Source of the DNA: Bacteroidales bacterium
Lineage (GTDB): Bacteria; Bacteroidota; Bacteroidia; Bacteroidales; VadinHA17
Length of the DNA stretch: 64,000 nt
Direction of reading: 5' to 3'
Assembly (NCBI GenBank): GCA_029974835.1
Contig: JARKQN010000022.1
Coordinates: forward strand, 37,987-101,986
This document shows positions 34,266 through 45,141 of the stretch, piece by piece. Under the pieces are notes generated by a model, which had not been told where the DNA came from, made no database searches, and saw only the letters and a list, made by a program, of their open reading frames with translations. A program made the position numbers and the translations under genes. The first letter of the stretch is position 1. Every line of letters begins with the position of its first letter.

Positions 34266-37151
34266 ATGAGTGATGACATTAAAGTAACAAGGTTAAGTAA
34301 AGCTGCCCGCGAATTCAATGTAGGCATATCCACCATTGTGGAGTTCCTGCATAAGAAGGGATTTAATCTTGATCCAAACCCGAATACAAAGATCCCTCCC
34401 GAAGCTTATGCCCTTCTGGTAAAAGAATACAGCAAGGATTTAAATGCCAAAAAAGAATCCGAAAAGCTGCTTCTGAAAGAGCTTCACAGGAAAAAGGAAA
34501 CCGTTACCCTCGACGATATCAGCACAAAGCCACAGTCGGAGGAAATGGAGGCCGCAAGTGAAATCCTTATAAAGGATGCTACCGGCATTACGAAAGTGGA
34601 AATAAAGCCTGAGCCTCCAAAACAGGCAGTTAAAATAGTCGGTAAAATAGATCTTGAGAAACCTTCGAAAAAGAGTGCCCCTGTTCCGGAAGTAACTCCC
34701 GAAAAAGAGGAGCCTGCTGCAGAAGAGAAAAAACCTGCAAAAAAGGCAAAAGAGCCAAAGGAAGAACCTGCGGCCGCAAAGCCCGGAAAGAAAGGCAAAG
34801 AGCCCGAGACTCCCTCGACACAGCCTGAACCAACCGTCGCTGAGCCGGAAAAAAAGAAAGAGCCTGAAACGGATGCCGTAACCATAATCGCCGAAAAGAA
34901 GGAAAAAGAGAAGGAGCCCGAAAAAGCCAGGGATACCGAGGAAGCCCCGGTTGCAGAGAAAGTTAAACCGGCTGAAGAAGAAAAACCACATGCCGAACCG
35001 GCCGAACTCTTTAAGCTAAATACAGATATAAAACTTTCCGGCCCGACAGTAGTCGGCAAGATAGATCTTCCTGTGGAGGAGAAGAAAAAACATCAGCCGG
35101 TTAAGATCGATTACGACGAAGAGGCAAGGCACAGGAAAAAGAGAAAACGGATATCAAAGGAAAAGGAGATTGTTCCCCTTAAGCCCGGGATCCCCGAGAA
35201 GAAGGAAAAAGCCAGGATATCTGTTAAGAAAAGGCCTGTAAGGGCTGAGGTCGACGAAGATGAGGTGCAGAAACAGATCAAGGAGACACTTGCAAGACTC
35301 ACCTCAAAAGGCAAATCAAAAGGCGTAAAATACCGCCGCGAGAAACGTGAGGCAATAAGTCAGAAACTGAAGGAACAATCAGAACTCCAGGAACTCGAAA
35401 AGAATATTCTTAAAGTCACCGAGTTTGTATCGGCCAATGAACTGGCCTCCATGATGAATGTTCCTGTCACCGATATTATCTCAACCTGTATGAACCTCGG
35501 CCTGTTCGTCTCTATCAACCAGAGGCTGGATGCCGAAACAATGGCGATAGTCGCCGATGAGTTCGGATACAAGGTTGAATTTATCAGCGCCGAACTCCTT
35601 GAGACTGTGGAAGAAGATACAGACAGACCGGAAGATCTCAAACCCCGGCCGCCCATCGTTACGGTAATGGGACATGTCGACCATGGAAAAACGAAGCTTC
35701 TCGACCATATCAGGAATACCAATGTGATAGCCGGCGAAGCCGGAGGGATAACTCAGCATATAGGAGCCTACAGCGTAACGCTCGATAACGGCAAGCAAAT
35801 CACATTTCTAGACACTCCCGGTCATGAGGCCTTTACGGCCATGAGGGCCCGCGGAGCTCAGATAACCGATATAGCGATAATTGTTGTGGCTGCCGACGAC
35901 GGCGTAATGCCCCAGACAGTTGAAGCAATCAATCACGCCTCAGCTGCAGGTGTGCCGATTATTTTTGCAATCAACAAGATTGACAAACCCACAGCCAATC
36001 CCGACAGGATCAGGGAAGAACTGGCAAATATGAACTACCTGGTTGAGGAGTGGGGCGGGAAATACCAGTCGCAGGAAATATCTGCAAAAAACGGACTTAA
36101 TGTTGACCTTCTTCTCGAAAAGGTGCTTCTTGAAGCTGAACTGCTCGATCTGAAGGCTAATCCCGACAAGCCTGCGCAGGGAACCGTTATAGAGTCATCG
36201 CTCGACAAGGGACGCGGTTATACGGCTACGGTGCTGGTAAAAACAGGTACACTTAGAACGGGCGACATTGTTCTTGCAGGCAGTTATTACGGCCATACAA
36301 AAGCTCTTTACAACGAACGGGGCAATAAGATAAACGAGGCAGGTCCCTCATCTCCCGTGCTTATGCTGGGTCTGAACGGGGCGCCCCAGGCGGGAGACAA
36401 ATTCAACGTCATGGAGAGCGACCGGGAAGCAAAAGAGATTGCCACAAAACGTGCCCAGCTTCAGAGAGAACAGGAACTCAGGACACAGAAACATATTACT
36501 CTTGACGAAATAGGAAGAAGAATTGCCATAGGCAATTTCCAGGAGCTTAACGTTATTGTAAAAGGTGATGTTGACGGTTCGGTGGAGGCCCTCAGCGATT
36601 CACTCATCAAGCTCTCCACCGAGCAGATACAGCTTAACATCATTCACAAGGCGGTGGGACAGATTTCCGAATCGGACGTGCTTCTCGCAGCAGCCTCGAA
36701 TGCCGTTATTGTCGGGTTCCAGGTCAGACCTTCAATGAATGCCCGCAAGCTGGCAGAAAAAGAACAGATAGATATCCGCCTCTATTCCATAATCTATGAT
36801 GCCATTGAAGAGATTAAAGCGGCTATGGAAGGCATGCTCATGCCTGAAATAAAGGAGGAAATAGTGGCAACTCTCGAGATCAAAGAGGTGTTTAAGATCG
36901 GGAAAGTCGGAACAATCGCAGGCTGTATCGTCAGGGAAGGAAAAATCTCGAGGAACTCAAAAGTCCGTGTTATCAGAGACGGTATAGTGATCTATACCGG
37001 GGAACTGGGCTCCCTGAAAAGGTTTAAGGATGATGTGAAAGAGGTTGTAAGCGGTCTTGAATGCGGACTTAACATCCAGAACTTCAACGATATTAAACAG
37101 GGCGATATCATAGAAGCCTACCAGGAGGTTGAGGTAAAAAAGACCTTATAA
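34266..37151 (+). CDS. infB: Translation initiation factor IF-2
   Basis: A 961-residue protein. The N-terminus begins with an IF2_N fold (RLSKAAREFNVGISTIVEFL). A long low-complexity Lys/Glu/Pro/Ala linker runs over about residues 125-350. A second IF2_N domain lies near 390, and the GTPase domain has P-loop GHVDHGKT (about 467-474), DTPGHEAF and NKID. Domains II to IV follow to the C-terminus. It places initiator tRNA on the ribosome; the initiator tRNA gene itself is at 53812. The charged linker is longer than in E. coli but normal in Bacteroidota. Last gene of the operon. Confidence 0.97.
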   Translation: MSDDIKVTRLSKAAREFNVGISTIVEFLHKKGFNLDPNPNTKIPPEAYALLVKEYSKDLNAKKESEKLLLKELHRKKETVTLDDISTKPQSEEMEAASEILIKDATGITKVEIKPEPPKQAVKIVGKIDLEKPSKKSAPVPEVTPEKEEPAAEEKKPAKKAKEPKEEPAAAKPGKKGKEPETPSTQPEPTVAEPEKKKEPETDAVTIIAEKKEKEKEPEKARDTEEAPVAEKVKPAEEEKPHAEPAELFKLNTDIKLSGPTVVGKIDLPVEEKKKHQPVKIDYDEEARHRKKRKRISKEKEIVPLKPGIPEKKEKARISVKKRPVRAEVDEDEVQKQIKETLARLTSKGKSKGVKYRREKREAISQKLKEQSELQELEKNILKVTEFVSANELASMMNVPVTDIISTCMNLGLFVSINQRLDAETMAIVADEFGYKVEFISAELLETVEEDTDRPEDLKPRPPIVTVMGHVDHGKTKLLDHIRNTNVIAGEAGGITQHIGAYSVTLDNGKQITFLDTPGHEAFTAMRARGAQITDIAIIVVAADDGVMPQTVEAINHASAAGVPIIFAINKIDKPTANPDRIREELANMNYLVEEWGGKYQSQEISAKNGLNVDLLLEKVLLEAELLDLKANPDKPAQGTVIESSLDKGRGYTATVLVKTGTLRTGDIVLAGSYYGHTKALYNERGNKINEAGPSSPVLMLGLNGAPQAGDKFNVMESDREAKEIATKRAQLQREQELRTQKHITLDEIGRRIAIGNFQELNVIVKGDVDGSVEALSDSLIKLSTEQIQLNIIHKAVGQISESDVLLAAASNAVIVGFQVRPSMNARKLAEKEQIDIRLYSIIYDAIEEIKAAMEGMLMPEIKEEIVATLEIKEVFKIGKVGTIAGCIVREGKISRNSKVRVIRDGIVIYTGELGSLKRFKDDVKEVVSGLECGLNIQNFNDIKQGDIIEAYQEVEVKKTL

Positions 37152-37152
37152 G

Positions 37153-37170
37153 CCGTTAGCAGAATAACGG
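37153..37170. terminator. Weak hairpin between infB and gcvH
   Basis: CCGTTA, loop GCAGAA, TAACGG, directly after the infB stop. The following bases are A-rich rather than T-rich on the plus strand, so it is at best an imperfect terminator or 3' end-protecting hairpin. Confidence 0.3.
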
Positions 37171-37192
37171 TATAAAAAAACAAATTCCTGAA

Positions 37193-37573
37193 TTAAGCTC
37201 CCAGCAGTGATTTGTATGCTTCAGGGGTAAGAAGCTCATCAAGTTCGGACATGTCCTGTATCCTCACCTTTATCATCCATCCTTTACCGTAAGGATCTTT
37301 GTTAACCACATCGGGTGTAGCTTCAATCTCACCGTTCATTTCGAGGATCTCGCCGCTTACAGGCATGAACATGTCTGATACTGTTTTCACTGCTTCAATT
37401 GTACCGAATACTTCCCCCTTGCCGAGGGTTTCTCCCACCGTTTCAATTTCCACGAAGACAATATCGCCCAATTCACCCTGGGCAAAATCGGTGATCCCTA
37501 CGTAGCCGGTTTCACCTTCCACCCTTATCCATTCATGATCTTTCGTGTACTTTAAATTCCCGGGAATATTCAT
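37193..37573 (-). CDS. gcvH: Glycine cleavage system H protein
   Basis: A 126-residue lipoyl carrier of the glycine cleavage system. The lipoylated lysine is Lys63 in [42 protein letters not shown] and the tail around [10 protein letters not shown] are classic for the family. It lies 129 bp downstream of sprA on the same strand. The neighbouring sprA has no metabolic link to it; as far as I recall, this adjacency also occurs in other Bacteroidota. Other gcv genes are not in the window. Confidence 0.96.
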   Translation of the reverse strand: MNIPGNLKYTKDHEWIRVEGETGYVGITDFAQGELGDIVFVEIETVGETLGKGEVFGTIEAVKTVSDMFMPVSGEILEMNGEIEATPDVVNKDPYGKGWMIKVRIQDMSELDELLTPEAYKSLLGA

Positions 37574-37671
37574 ATCATCAAATTTTACAGATTAAACACT
37601 TAACCGAACTGCCTGCTAAAAATAAGCAATTTTTAAACAATGTAAACCAAAAATTATCATCCCTTTTTTCT

Positions 37672-37694
37672 CTTTACCATGAGTCAGGGTAAAG
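37672..37694. other. Hairpin just after the sprA stop
   Basis: CTTTACC, 9-nt spacer, GGTAAAG: perfect 7-bp arms in the sprA-gcvH gap. Read on the minus strand it is followed by an A-rich, not T-rich, stretch. It may stabilise the 3' end of sprA mRNA or partly separate gcvH expression. Confidence 0.3.
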
Positions 37695-37702
37695 TGGCAG
37701 AA

Positions 37703-40700
37703 TTATTGCACCAGCGTAAACCTCAGGCTGAAGCCAAAATTGGTATTTGAAGTCGGGAAGGTGCTTGCCACAAACGGGTCGTTCATGGTATGGTCTGCAA
37801 ATATCTGAAGATTGAACCTGTCGCTTAGGACATAATCGGCGCTGGTGCCTATTGTGATCACCTTTGAGCCCACAACGGGCTGGTTGACATTTTCCACTAT
37901 TTTACGGGCCATGGTTTTATTATCTCTTACCGACAGGTCAAATCTTACATTGAGATCGCTCTTTAGTGTTTTCTGCCGTCCGGCTGATTTTACAACAATC
38001 TGTACCTCGTCGAATCTGTATCCTGCCCCAACAACAATCTCATTGCTTCTGGCATCGGCAATCTGGTTGCTGGTAAGGTTAAGCGAAACCGTCCTTGATT
38101 TCCTGAGTTCAAATCTTGTGGTAAGGCTGTTCTTCCAGTTCATGTCCACATTTATAAGAGGGCTGAACTGCTCGTTAATGGTTACGACGTTGATTTCATA
38201 CCTGGAAAGGAAATTACCCTGCAGATCCCTGTCATAGTTCAGTCCGCCGGCATCGGTCTTATATTTCAGGTTTGTGGTAAAGGAATTTATTGAGAATGTG
38301 CTTCTGTACTGGTGCGAGATATTGATTGACCTGAACACTGACTGAACAAAAGCAAAGCGTGAAAGCCCGTCAAAGTTGATTCTCCAGTTAGGCATCATTT
38401 TCCATGCCGAGGGGAATGTTTCGAGCGTCACCTTTTCCGGATCCGTTTTGGTATATGCTGCGAGGAAAGCGGGAATAAGTACTTCTCTGGAGGTTTGTCC
38501 ATAGCCGTTTTTGAAAGGACCGGGGAGCGGGTTGCCGGTTACCGGATCAACATCGGGGTTATAACCCGGATCGGTTGTCATTCTCTCCTCTGCCCTTCTC
38601 CGTGAAATTATACCGGTATAATTTCTGAAAGCCTCGTAGGTTGGTGACACGTAATCATTTTTACGCTTTATCTTCTCGAATGCTGTCCCCCACGACAAAA
38701 TTGAGATTGTAAAATTGCCCGAAACAATCCTGTTTCTTGTGCTGTCGGGGAAGTTTCCGTTGCGGTCGGCAATATAATAGGCCGAAACAGCCTCATTAAA
38801 CCTTCTGTCGGCTGTGAGGTCTATTCTCAGTCCGGGGAATGGCTCAAAAAGGCTTCTTGCGGAAATTGTCTGTCCGTTTGTGAATGATGCCGGGGTGTTG
38901 AGCAGGGTGTCGGTCGAAAGCCAGCCTCTTTCAGCGGCACGGTCAAAGAATTTTCTGTCGGCAAAACCCAGTATAAACGGCCATCCGGGCGCAAAGACAT
39001 CATTTGTCCGTTCCATACCGATAAAAGTGGTTTCCGGCATATACCCCGGCAGTATCTGGCCCTGAGTATTGGTAAAGGTAAGAGACACATTCCTTACCCC
39101 CATAAGTGCCCTTACTAGATATTCTCCTGCCACAATTGCCGGATCGCGCTTCTTCACTACCTTTCCCTCCACCACTATCCTTGCGTTATCGGCCTGTTCT
39201 GCAGGTGTAAAGGTGATTCTGTTCTCACTCACAATGTTAAGCTTGCCGGGTACCTCTTTGCCGGAGGCATCATAAGCCTTTACCGTTACATCTTTTGTTT
39301 TAAGGTTATGAGTTATGGAACGCGCCGTTCCGGGCCGGAGGCTTAGTTTCTCCCTCGTGTAGGTAAGGGTTTTGAATTCAGGTCTCATCCTTTGCCTGCT
39401 GTCGGGCCTTGTATTTGTTTCAATATTTCTCAGGAATTTAATCTTGTTGTACAGTGTGGTGAGGGCACCGTTGGCAGTAAAGGTAAGGTCATTATGATTT
39501 TTTATGGTGTTTCCCAGGTTGATTTTCATTGAATCGGGGAAAAGGGGACCAGCAAGCCAGGTATAATCGGAACCGTACCGCACGTTGGCATTCACCCAAC
39601 CTAGCAAGGGAAGTTTATTTACAGGCAGGTTGTAGTTGACATTTATAAAATGATTATATGTTGTAGTCCGCCCGAAATTTCTTAGATTGGTGAGAACGGA
39701 GTCTTTCCACTTTTCATATTCCGTACTGTAGCGCTTCTTATCCACTCCGCCTGGTGGTTCGTCTATGCGGGCAATACTTGTTGCCGTAAAATCGATTTTA
39801 AGCTGACGCGTCACGTCATACTTGAAATCATATATCCTGCTCCATTCAAAATCCTTACGGAACGATGGCGTGATGCGCAGGTACGGGTTATTTATGTTCC
39901 TTGTCTTTACCTCGTTGTAATACCTGCTGAGATCGGTCCGGAAAGAAATGCTTCTGGGGAAAATATAGAAATTGAAGTCTTTTATGAGCCTGAAGACCGG
40001 CGGGTTAAGAAATTTCACATTTTTAAAGGGAGTAATGTTTTTCGGCTGGCTCTCATAGTTATAGTTTATTCCTCCGCGGATATTTTTTTCGATATCTGTT
40101 TCGGTTTTTATGTTTGAGCGGAACACCTCGTTGTAAGTATAGTTGAAACTAAGGTTAGCCGGATCCCACAGATGGGGTTTTTCACCTCTCGCGTTTATGC
40201 CGGCATTGCTTACCGTGATTGTTTTTCGCCTGGTATAATCTTCCGAAATTGATCTGATGGAATCACGTTCCCTGCGGTTTTCGGCATTTTCGAGAGCTAC
40301 ATTTAAAGGTATGTCGGGGTCTAAGGGGTTAAACTGTGGCTTGATTCTTGCCTCGGAATAGCCTATATAAACGGGGAGTCGCACGGCAGCCTTTTCGGGG
40401 AAAAACTTTCCCATTTCAATTGTGGAAGAGACATCATATTTCAATATCTGCTCCTTACTTCTTTCATTTACTTTTTTCTCGATGCTGCCCCATCCCGGTG
40501 TGCTGGTCTGGCCAACCAGGTCGACGGTTGCGAAATCGGCAAGACGGGCCTGAAGGTGTGCATTTGCCGCCCATCCGCTGTTTTCAACAAAATCGCTCAG
40601 TCTTAGTTCGTTCACCCATACTTCGCCCGATTTGGGACGACCGTCGTCATTAGACTGGTTTCTTGTCCTGACAGGATTTCTGACTCCCACCATTACCACC

Positions 40701-43700
40701 TTCACATTGCTCAGATTGGGGTTGCCTGAAACCGAGACTCTGTGTTCCCCGTCATAATAAACAAAGACATCCGAAATGCTCAGCGATGATCCCGGCCTCT
40801 GCAGCTCCCTGTTTCTTGCCTGCTTGGCCTCCTGAAGGACAGAGAGGTTAACAATAAACCTGTTATCCTCGGGCCAGACAACCGCTCTGTGGCTTTCATT
40901 GTCATTAATATACCTTCCGGGGGGCGTAAGTTTCAGCGGGATTTCGTACTCATAAAAATTACTTTTATAATCGGATCCTATTCTTATGAAAGCAGTCAGT
41001 TCATTATCTGCAAGGGGTTCACCTATAAGGGCTTCGGCGTGGACTTCCATTCTGAGCTGGCGGTACTGTCTTATGTCGAGGTTCACGTTTCTGAAAGCTG
41101 CCCTTGCATCTCCATCTTCAAGGTTGTGCACCCTGAGCACCATAGATTGTTCATTTAGCTGGCGCAGCTGAGGGTTTGAGGGGTCAATTATTCTTGTGAA
41201 GCCCGGGGGCAGCACATAGTTGACAGGCAGCTTTCCGCTGTTCTCCTCGATGCTTACCGAACTTATCTCAAAAGACCCGTCCTCCTGTTCAGGTATGGTG
41301 ATTCTTTCACTCCCTTCCTTAAATGCTATGTTGTATTTTCTCCACTCGGCCCTTACAAGATCAAGTTTGGCGAACCTCATTATGACAGGATCTTCAAAAC
41401 CGCGCAAAAACATCCTCATGAACCTGATCGATTTAAAATCCCTTATTGCACCAATCACTTTTTCATAATCGGTGACAGGTATTTTAAACTGGTACCATTT
41501 CACCTTCGATTTCTGCCCGTTGGCAAAGGTTGCCGTATATTCGATTTCATCCACAATGAAATTTGAGCCCACTTTAAGGTCTTCGGGCCTGAGACTGACC
41601 CTGTACTGGTAATAGCTTTCCGTTTCGCTCAGGGTGTTATCCCTGTTGATATCTTCCATATCGGGAAGCGTTGAACCTGTTGTGGGATAGTTCTCCGGCG
41701 ACATTTCGGCTGTGGGAGAGTTTCCGTCTGGTCCGTTATAGTTCTTATACCTGTCAAGAATTCCCAGCTTAAGCCTGTCGTAGTCCGATCCCCTGAAATA
41801 ATGGAAGTCATCTCCTGAGGGGTCTTTTTCAAAAGAAGCATAAGCTTCGGCAGTAAGAAGAGACTGGAGGGTCTGCAGATAGTTTTCATAGAATGTCTTC
41901 TCGTCGGCATCGCGCAGACCGTCAAAACCGACATCCTGGTATTGCCGCGAAAGCGGGTCGTTGTCGAATGCATGAACAACGGCCTGAACCGTGGGCACCC
42001 TTCCCCAGACAGTGGTATCAACATTTGTTACTTCCGGCGAACCAGGCAGTCCGTTCTCGAAACTTTTTCTTGAATCTTTCAGAATATCCTCGGAAATATT
42101 TCCCAGGTTAAAGTATAAGTCTCCTCCTTTATGGTCAGGGTTCTCCACGAAGGGATCCATGAGCCAGAACTTAATATACTGGATATTTGCAGTTTCAAAG
42201 TCGCTTGTCAGCACCTCCCTCATAATTCCGCCCCATCGCGAACGAGGGTTATTAAGCAACCCGTTGCCGCCAAGTCCGGATGAATATGATGAAGGAAATG
42301 TCTCAAAGTTATAAGGGCCTCTTTCGGAAGGATAGAAGGCCACATTAAGGACTCCGATGTTGGTTGGCACTCCGCTCGGGCTCTCCTTATAGGGAAAGAT
42401 TTCGGTTTCAAAAACCTCCCTTACAAAATGGCTTGATTGTTCATCGGGATTATCCTTGATATGTGAAGGAGTTGATGAACCATTCCTCAGGAAAAGCGGG
42501 TCAATCACATACCAGGCGAGTTTTGCCCTGTTGAATCCGCTTGCAAAATTATTGTTAAGCCTCGCTTCGGGGAACAGCATATCCTGACCCTGCGGGATGC
42601 TTGCCAGTGTCCAGGCGTTGAACGATTTGAGATCGAGAGGTATTTCACTTGCTTCAAAGTCGTCGATATATGAATTTCCCGCATTTGAGATGGCTTTTGA
42701 ATGACCAGGGATAAGGTTTGCAAACTCCCCGAAAAATGAGATTGCCGAGGGCACCCTGGTATTGAGAAGGGGAAGTTTGTCAACAATATTGGTAAGAAGC
42801 TGTGACTGAGAACGGTATGAGGTATTCATACCCCAGATGGTATTGGATATGGGTTCTTCCCCGAAATTGACTTTCTGGGTGTAGGGACGCTCGTTCAGGT
42901 GGAGTATTGTGCCTCCGATATTAAAATTATCCGAGACTCTGTAATCGAGGTGCGTACCGGCCAGGGTTTTGGTCTGGAACCCGAAGAACTGGTTGCTTTC
43001 GAGAGAGACCTGTATCGGCGTCTCGGAGTCGAGCAGGGCCTGGTTTATAATACGTACCGTTCCGAGGTTATAATCTACTGTATAATCGGTGTTCTCCGAA
43101 AGGATTACTCCGCCGGCTGTGACTTTCACGGCGCCCTGAGGAATACTTGCGGCATTTAGCTGTATTTCGGATCCGGAGGCAGAGGAGAACTGACCCGTCA
43201 TTTTGAATTTATTCTTTTCGGCCATCTGCCTGGCCACAGTCTGCGTGGAGTCATAGAGTTCCTGAAAGACGTATTTCTCGGCAATTTTCGGATCGGTGAA
43301 CCGGCTCCGGAGGAAGCTGCCAAAAGGCTCATTCACAGGGAAGATAATTCTTCCGCGAGCACTCATTATTGTGGCATCTTCAATAAAATCGAAAACGCCG
43401 TCAGGTTCCCTGTCGAGCTGGGAATTCAGGTTATCAAGTCTGAGAACCTGCAGAAGTATTTTGCTTGACAGGTTCCCCTCAGGGATATAATTGATTGAGT
43501 TTCCTGTTTTGTCATCCTGGTATAAAATATTTAACTCGAAGTTTTTCCGCTCGAGCCTTCCGGATCCTAACGAGTAAATATTTTTCATCATCAGCTTCCA
43601 TGTCGGCAGTTTGGGGCTGAGAGTTGTTCCCTTCAGCAGTTTAAGCACAAGGGCCTGGGGTGCTGTAATACCGTCGGTTGAAAACTCTCCCACCCTGTAC

Positions 43701-45133
43701 ACCTGACCGTTCATGGTATATTCGAATGCCACGGCAAGGACTTCATCGGTATTAAGCGCGGTATTCAGCGAGATAAAGCCGAGCTGCCTGTTGAGTGTAA
43801 ATTCCCTTTCGTTGAGTTTTCTGGCATTCTCAATCTTTTCAAAGTCTCTACCTATCTGGAATCCGGGATAAAGGCTGCCAAGCACATCGGTCACTTTATC
43901 CGGTTCCCTGATGCCGGAATATGTGGTAAGCATTTCCTGGTAAAGTCCGTTAACGGAATTATCGGGATTAAGCGGAGTACCGGGCTTTTGCTGAAATTCA
44001 GGAACATTGTTGAAAATATGGCTGCTGTTTTCTGCCAGGTCCATAAATGCAACGATATTCCGGTTGCTTCCCTCTTCGAAGCGGCTCGTCTTGTTTGTTA
44101 TCCATACCTCAATTCTCTCGATATTGATTCCTGAGCCTATTACAGGGAGGTTTTTCATTGCATCATCGAAGATATCCCTGAAATACTGTGCCAGGAAAAA
44201 ATGCCGGTTTGCCTCGTAATCATCGGCAGTAATTTCGAAGGGTGTTATCTGGGCTCCGCCTTTTACCTCCATAACCGACGATTCACCTTTCTGCTGCGAC
44301 AGGACGGTGGTAACAGTCAGCTTGCCGAACTGCATTTCAGTTTTCAGTCCAAACAGGCTGTAGCTTCCGGTAATGAGGGTTCCTGTAAGCGGAAGAGTAA
44401 CATCACCGGCTTCAATTTTCTTAATAATCTCATCCTCCTTACCGGCGTACTGAAGCTTTGTCCGGTTTTCGAATTCAAACATTGCTTCGGTATTGTAATT
44501 AATACCCAGTTGCAGCTTGTCACCGATTGTACCGGTTACATTCATCTGTATCTTTTCCTTGAAATCGAAAGTCGGGATGGTACGCAGTTTTTCGGAAAGT
44601 GCCGGATTGTTTGTCCGGGAGATGTTTATGCCGAAAATGAGTTCTGCCGAACCCTGCGGGATAATATTGATAACGTTGCTGCCGAATATCTTGTCGAAGG
44701 CCTCACCTCCTATTTCAAGCTGGGGAATAATTGACGAGCGGTAACCTGTTTCGTCACCCGAAAGTCTCATGTTCCAGTATTCGCGCATGGCCCTGTCGAA
44801 TTCGTATTTCCTGTATTCCTCCGGGCTCATTCTTACAGGGGTGCGGTAATCGAAAGGTCCTGCCTTCTGGTAAATTATATATTCGTTCCTGTCGGGATCG
44901 TAGACAACTTTTGAGGAGATATTTTTTGGCAGATCGAGGTAAAGTGGGGAACGGGGCTGACGATCCCACGGAAACCCGGTGTTTTCCTTCAGTTTAAGAA
45001 TCTGTTTTCCTGACGTATCCTGAGGGACTGTTTCCTGTGCCTGAGAATCCCTGGCCTGTATAAAAAAAAAGAGAGCAGAAAACAGGATGCCCGTAATCTG
45101 CTGAAGATTCCTATATGAAATACCCGATCTCAA
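37703..45133 (-). CDS. sprA: SprA (Sov) translocon protein of the type IX secretion system
   Basis: A 2476-residue outer-membrane protein with a signal peptide (cleavage near SQAQE). SprA forms the large 36-strand beta barrel through which type IX substrates cross the outer membrane. Its size is typical of the family (about 2400). The N-terminal SPRFLDLP-like segment (RSPLYLDLPKN), the recurring SprA-type motifs around TGSYSLFGLKTEMQFGKL and the aromatic-rich beta strands at the C-terminus (ending FGFSLRFTLVQ) fit. It starts 8 bp after ruvA. It implies that the organism has a type IX system, used elsewhere in the phylum for surface enzymes and gliding; no clear CTD-bearing substrate was seen in this window. 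Confidence 0.95.
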   Translation of the reverse strand: MRSGISYRNLQQITGILFSALFFFIQARDSQAQETVPQDTSGKQILKLKENTGFPWDRQPRSPLYLDLPKNISSKVVYDPDRNEYIIYQKAGPFDYRTPVRMSPEEYRKYEFDRAMREYWNMRLSGDETGYRSSIIPQLEIGGEAFDKIFGSNVINIIPQGSAELIFGINISRTNNPALSEKLRTIPTFDFKEKIQMNVTGTIGDKLQLGINYNTEAMFEFENRTKLQYAGKEDEIIKKIEAGDVTLPLTGTLITGSYSLFGLKTEMQFGKLTVTTVLSQQKGESSVMEVKGGAQITPFEITADDYEANRHFFLAQYFRDIFDDAMKNLPVIGSGINIERIEVWITNKTSRFEEGSNRNIVAFMDLAENSSHIFNNVPEFQQKPGTPLNPDNSVNGLYQEMLTTYSGIREPDKVTDVLGSLYPGFQIGRDFEKIENARKLNEREFTLNRQLGFISLNTALNTDEVLAVAFEYTMNGQVYRVGEFSTDGITAPQALVLKLLKGTTLSPKLPTWKLMMKNIYSLGSGRLERKNFELNILYQDDKTGNSINYIPEGNLSSKILLQVLRLDNLNSQLDREPDGVFDFIEDATIMSARGRIIFPVNEPFGSFLRSRFTDPKIAEKYVFQELYDSTQTVARQMAEKNKFKMTGQFSSASGSEIQLNAASIPQGAVKVTAGGVILSENTDYTVDYNLGTVRIINQALLDSETPIQVSLESNQFFGFQTKTLAGTHLDYRVSDNFNIGGTILHLNERPYTQKVNFGEEPISNTIWGMNTSYRSQSQLLTNIVDKLPLLNTRVPSAISFFGEFANLIPGHSKAISNAGNSYIDDFEASEIPLDLKSFNAWTLASIPQGQDMLFPEARLNNNFASGFNRAKLAWYVIDPLFLRNGSSTPSHIKDNPDEQSSHFVREVFETEIFPYKESPSGVPTNIGVLNVAFYPSERGPYNFETFPSSYSSGLGGNGLLNNPRSRWGGIMREVLTSDFETANIQYIKFWLMDPFVENPDHKGGDLYFNLGNISEDILKDSRKSFENGLPGSPEVTNVDTTVWGRVPTVQAVVHAFDNDPLSRQYQDVGFDGLRDADEKTFYENYLQTLQSLLTAEAYASFEKDPSGDDFHYFRGSDYDRLKLGILDRYKNYNGPDGNSPTAEMSPENYPTTGSTLPDMEDINRDNTLSETESYYQYRVSLRPEDLKVGSNFIVDEIEYTATFANGQKSKVKWYQFKIPVTDYEKVIGAIRDFKSIRFMRMFLRGFEDPVIMRFAKLDLVRAEWRKYNIAFKEGSERITIPEQEDGSFEISSVSIEENSGKLPVNYVLPPGFTRIIDPSNPQLRQLNEQSMVLRVHNLEDGDARAAFRNVNLDIRQYRQLRMEVHAEALIGEPLADNELTAFIRIGSDYKSNFYEYEIPLKLTPPGRYINDNESHRAVVWPEDNRFIVNLSVLQEAKQARNRELQRPGSSLSISDVFVYYDGEHRVSVSGNPNLSNVKVVMVGVRNPVRTRNQSNDDGRPKSGEVWVNELRLSDFVENSGWAANAHLQARLADFATVDLVGQTSTPGWGSIEKKVNERSKEQILKYDVSSTIEMGKFFPEKAAVRLPVYIGYSEARIKPQFNPLDPDIPLNVALENAENRRERDSIRSISEDYTRRKTITVSNAGINARGEKPHLWDPANLSFNYTYNEVFRSNIKTETDIEKNIRGGINYNYESQPKNITPFKNVKFLNPPVFRLIKDFNFYIFPRSISFRTDLSRYYNEVKTRNINNPYLRITPSFRKDFEWSRIYDFKYDVTRQLKIDFTATSIARIDEPPGGVDKKRYSTEYEKWKDSVLTNLRNFGRTTTYNHFINVNYNLPVNKLPLLGWVNANVRYGSDYTWLAGPLFPDSMKINLGNTIKNHNDLTFTANGALTTLYNKIKFLRNIETNTRPDSRQRMRPEFKTLTYTREKLSLRPGTARSITHNLKTKDVTVKAYDASGKEVPGKLNIVSENRITFTPAEQADNARIVVEGKVVKKRDPAIVAGEYLVRALMGVRNVSLTFTNTQGQILPGYMPETTFIGMERTNDVFAPGWPFILGFADRKFFDRAAERGWLSTDTLLNTPASFTNGQTISARSLFEPFPGLRIDLTADRRFNEAVSAYYIADRNGNFPDSTRNRIVSGNFTISILSWGTAFEKIKRKNDYVSPTYEAFRNYTGIISRRRAEERMTTDPGYNPDVDPVTGNPLPGPFKNGYGQTSREVLIPAFLAAYTKTDPEKVTLETFPSAWKMMPNWRINFDGLSRFAFVQSVFRSINISHQYRSTFSINSFTTNLKYKTDAGGLNYDRDLQGNFLSRYEINVVTINEQFSPLINVDMNWKNSLTTRFELRKSRTVSLNLTSNQIADARSNEIVVGAGYRFDEVQIVVKSAGRQKTLKSDLNVRFDLSVRDNKTMARKIVENVNQPVVGSKVITIGTSADYVLSDRFNLQIFADHTMNDPFVASTFPTSNTNFGFSLRFTLVQ

Positions 45134-45141
45134 GCTTCTTT

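Noticed and set aside
34440..35059. Long Ser/Phe-rich open frames opposite the N-terminal half of infB
   Set aside because: They are mirror frames of the Lys/Glu-rich linker of IF-2, where antisense stops are rare because of composition.
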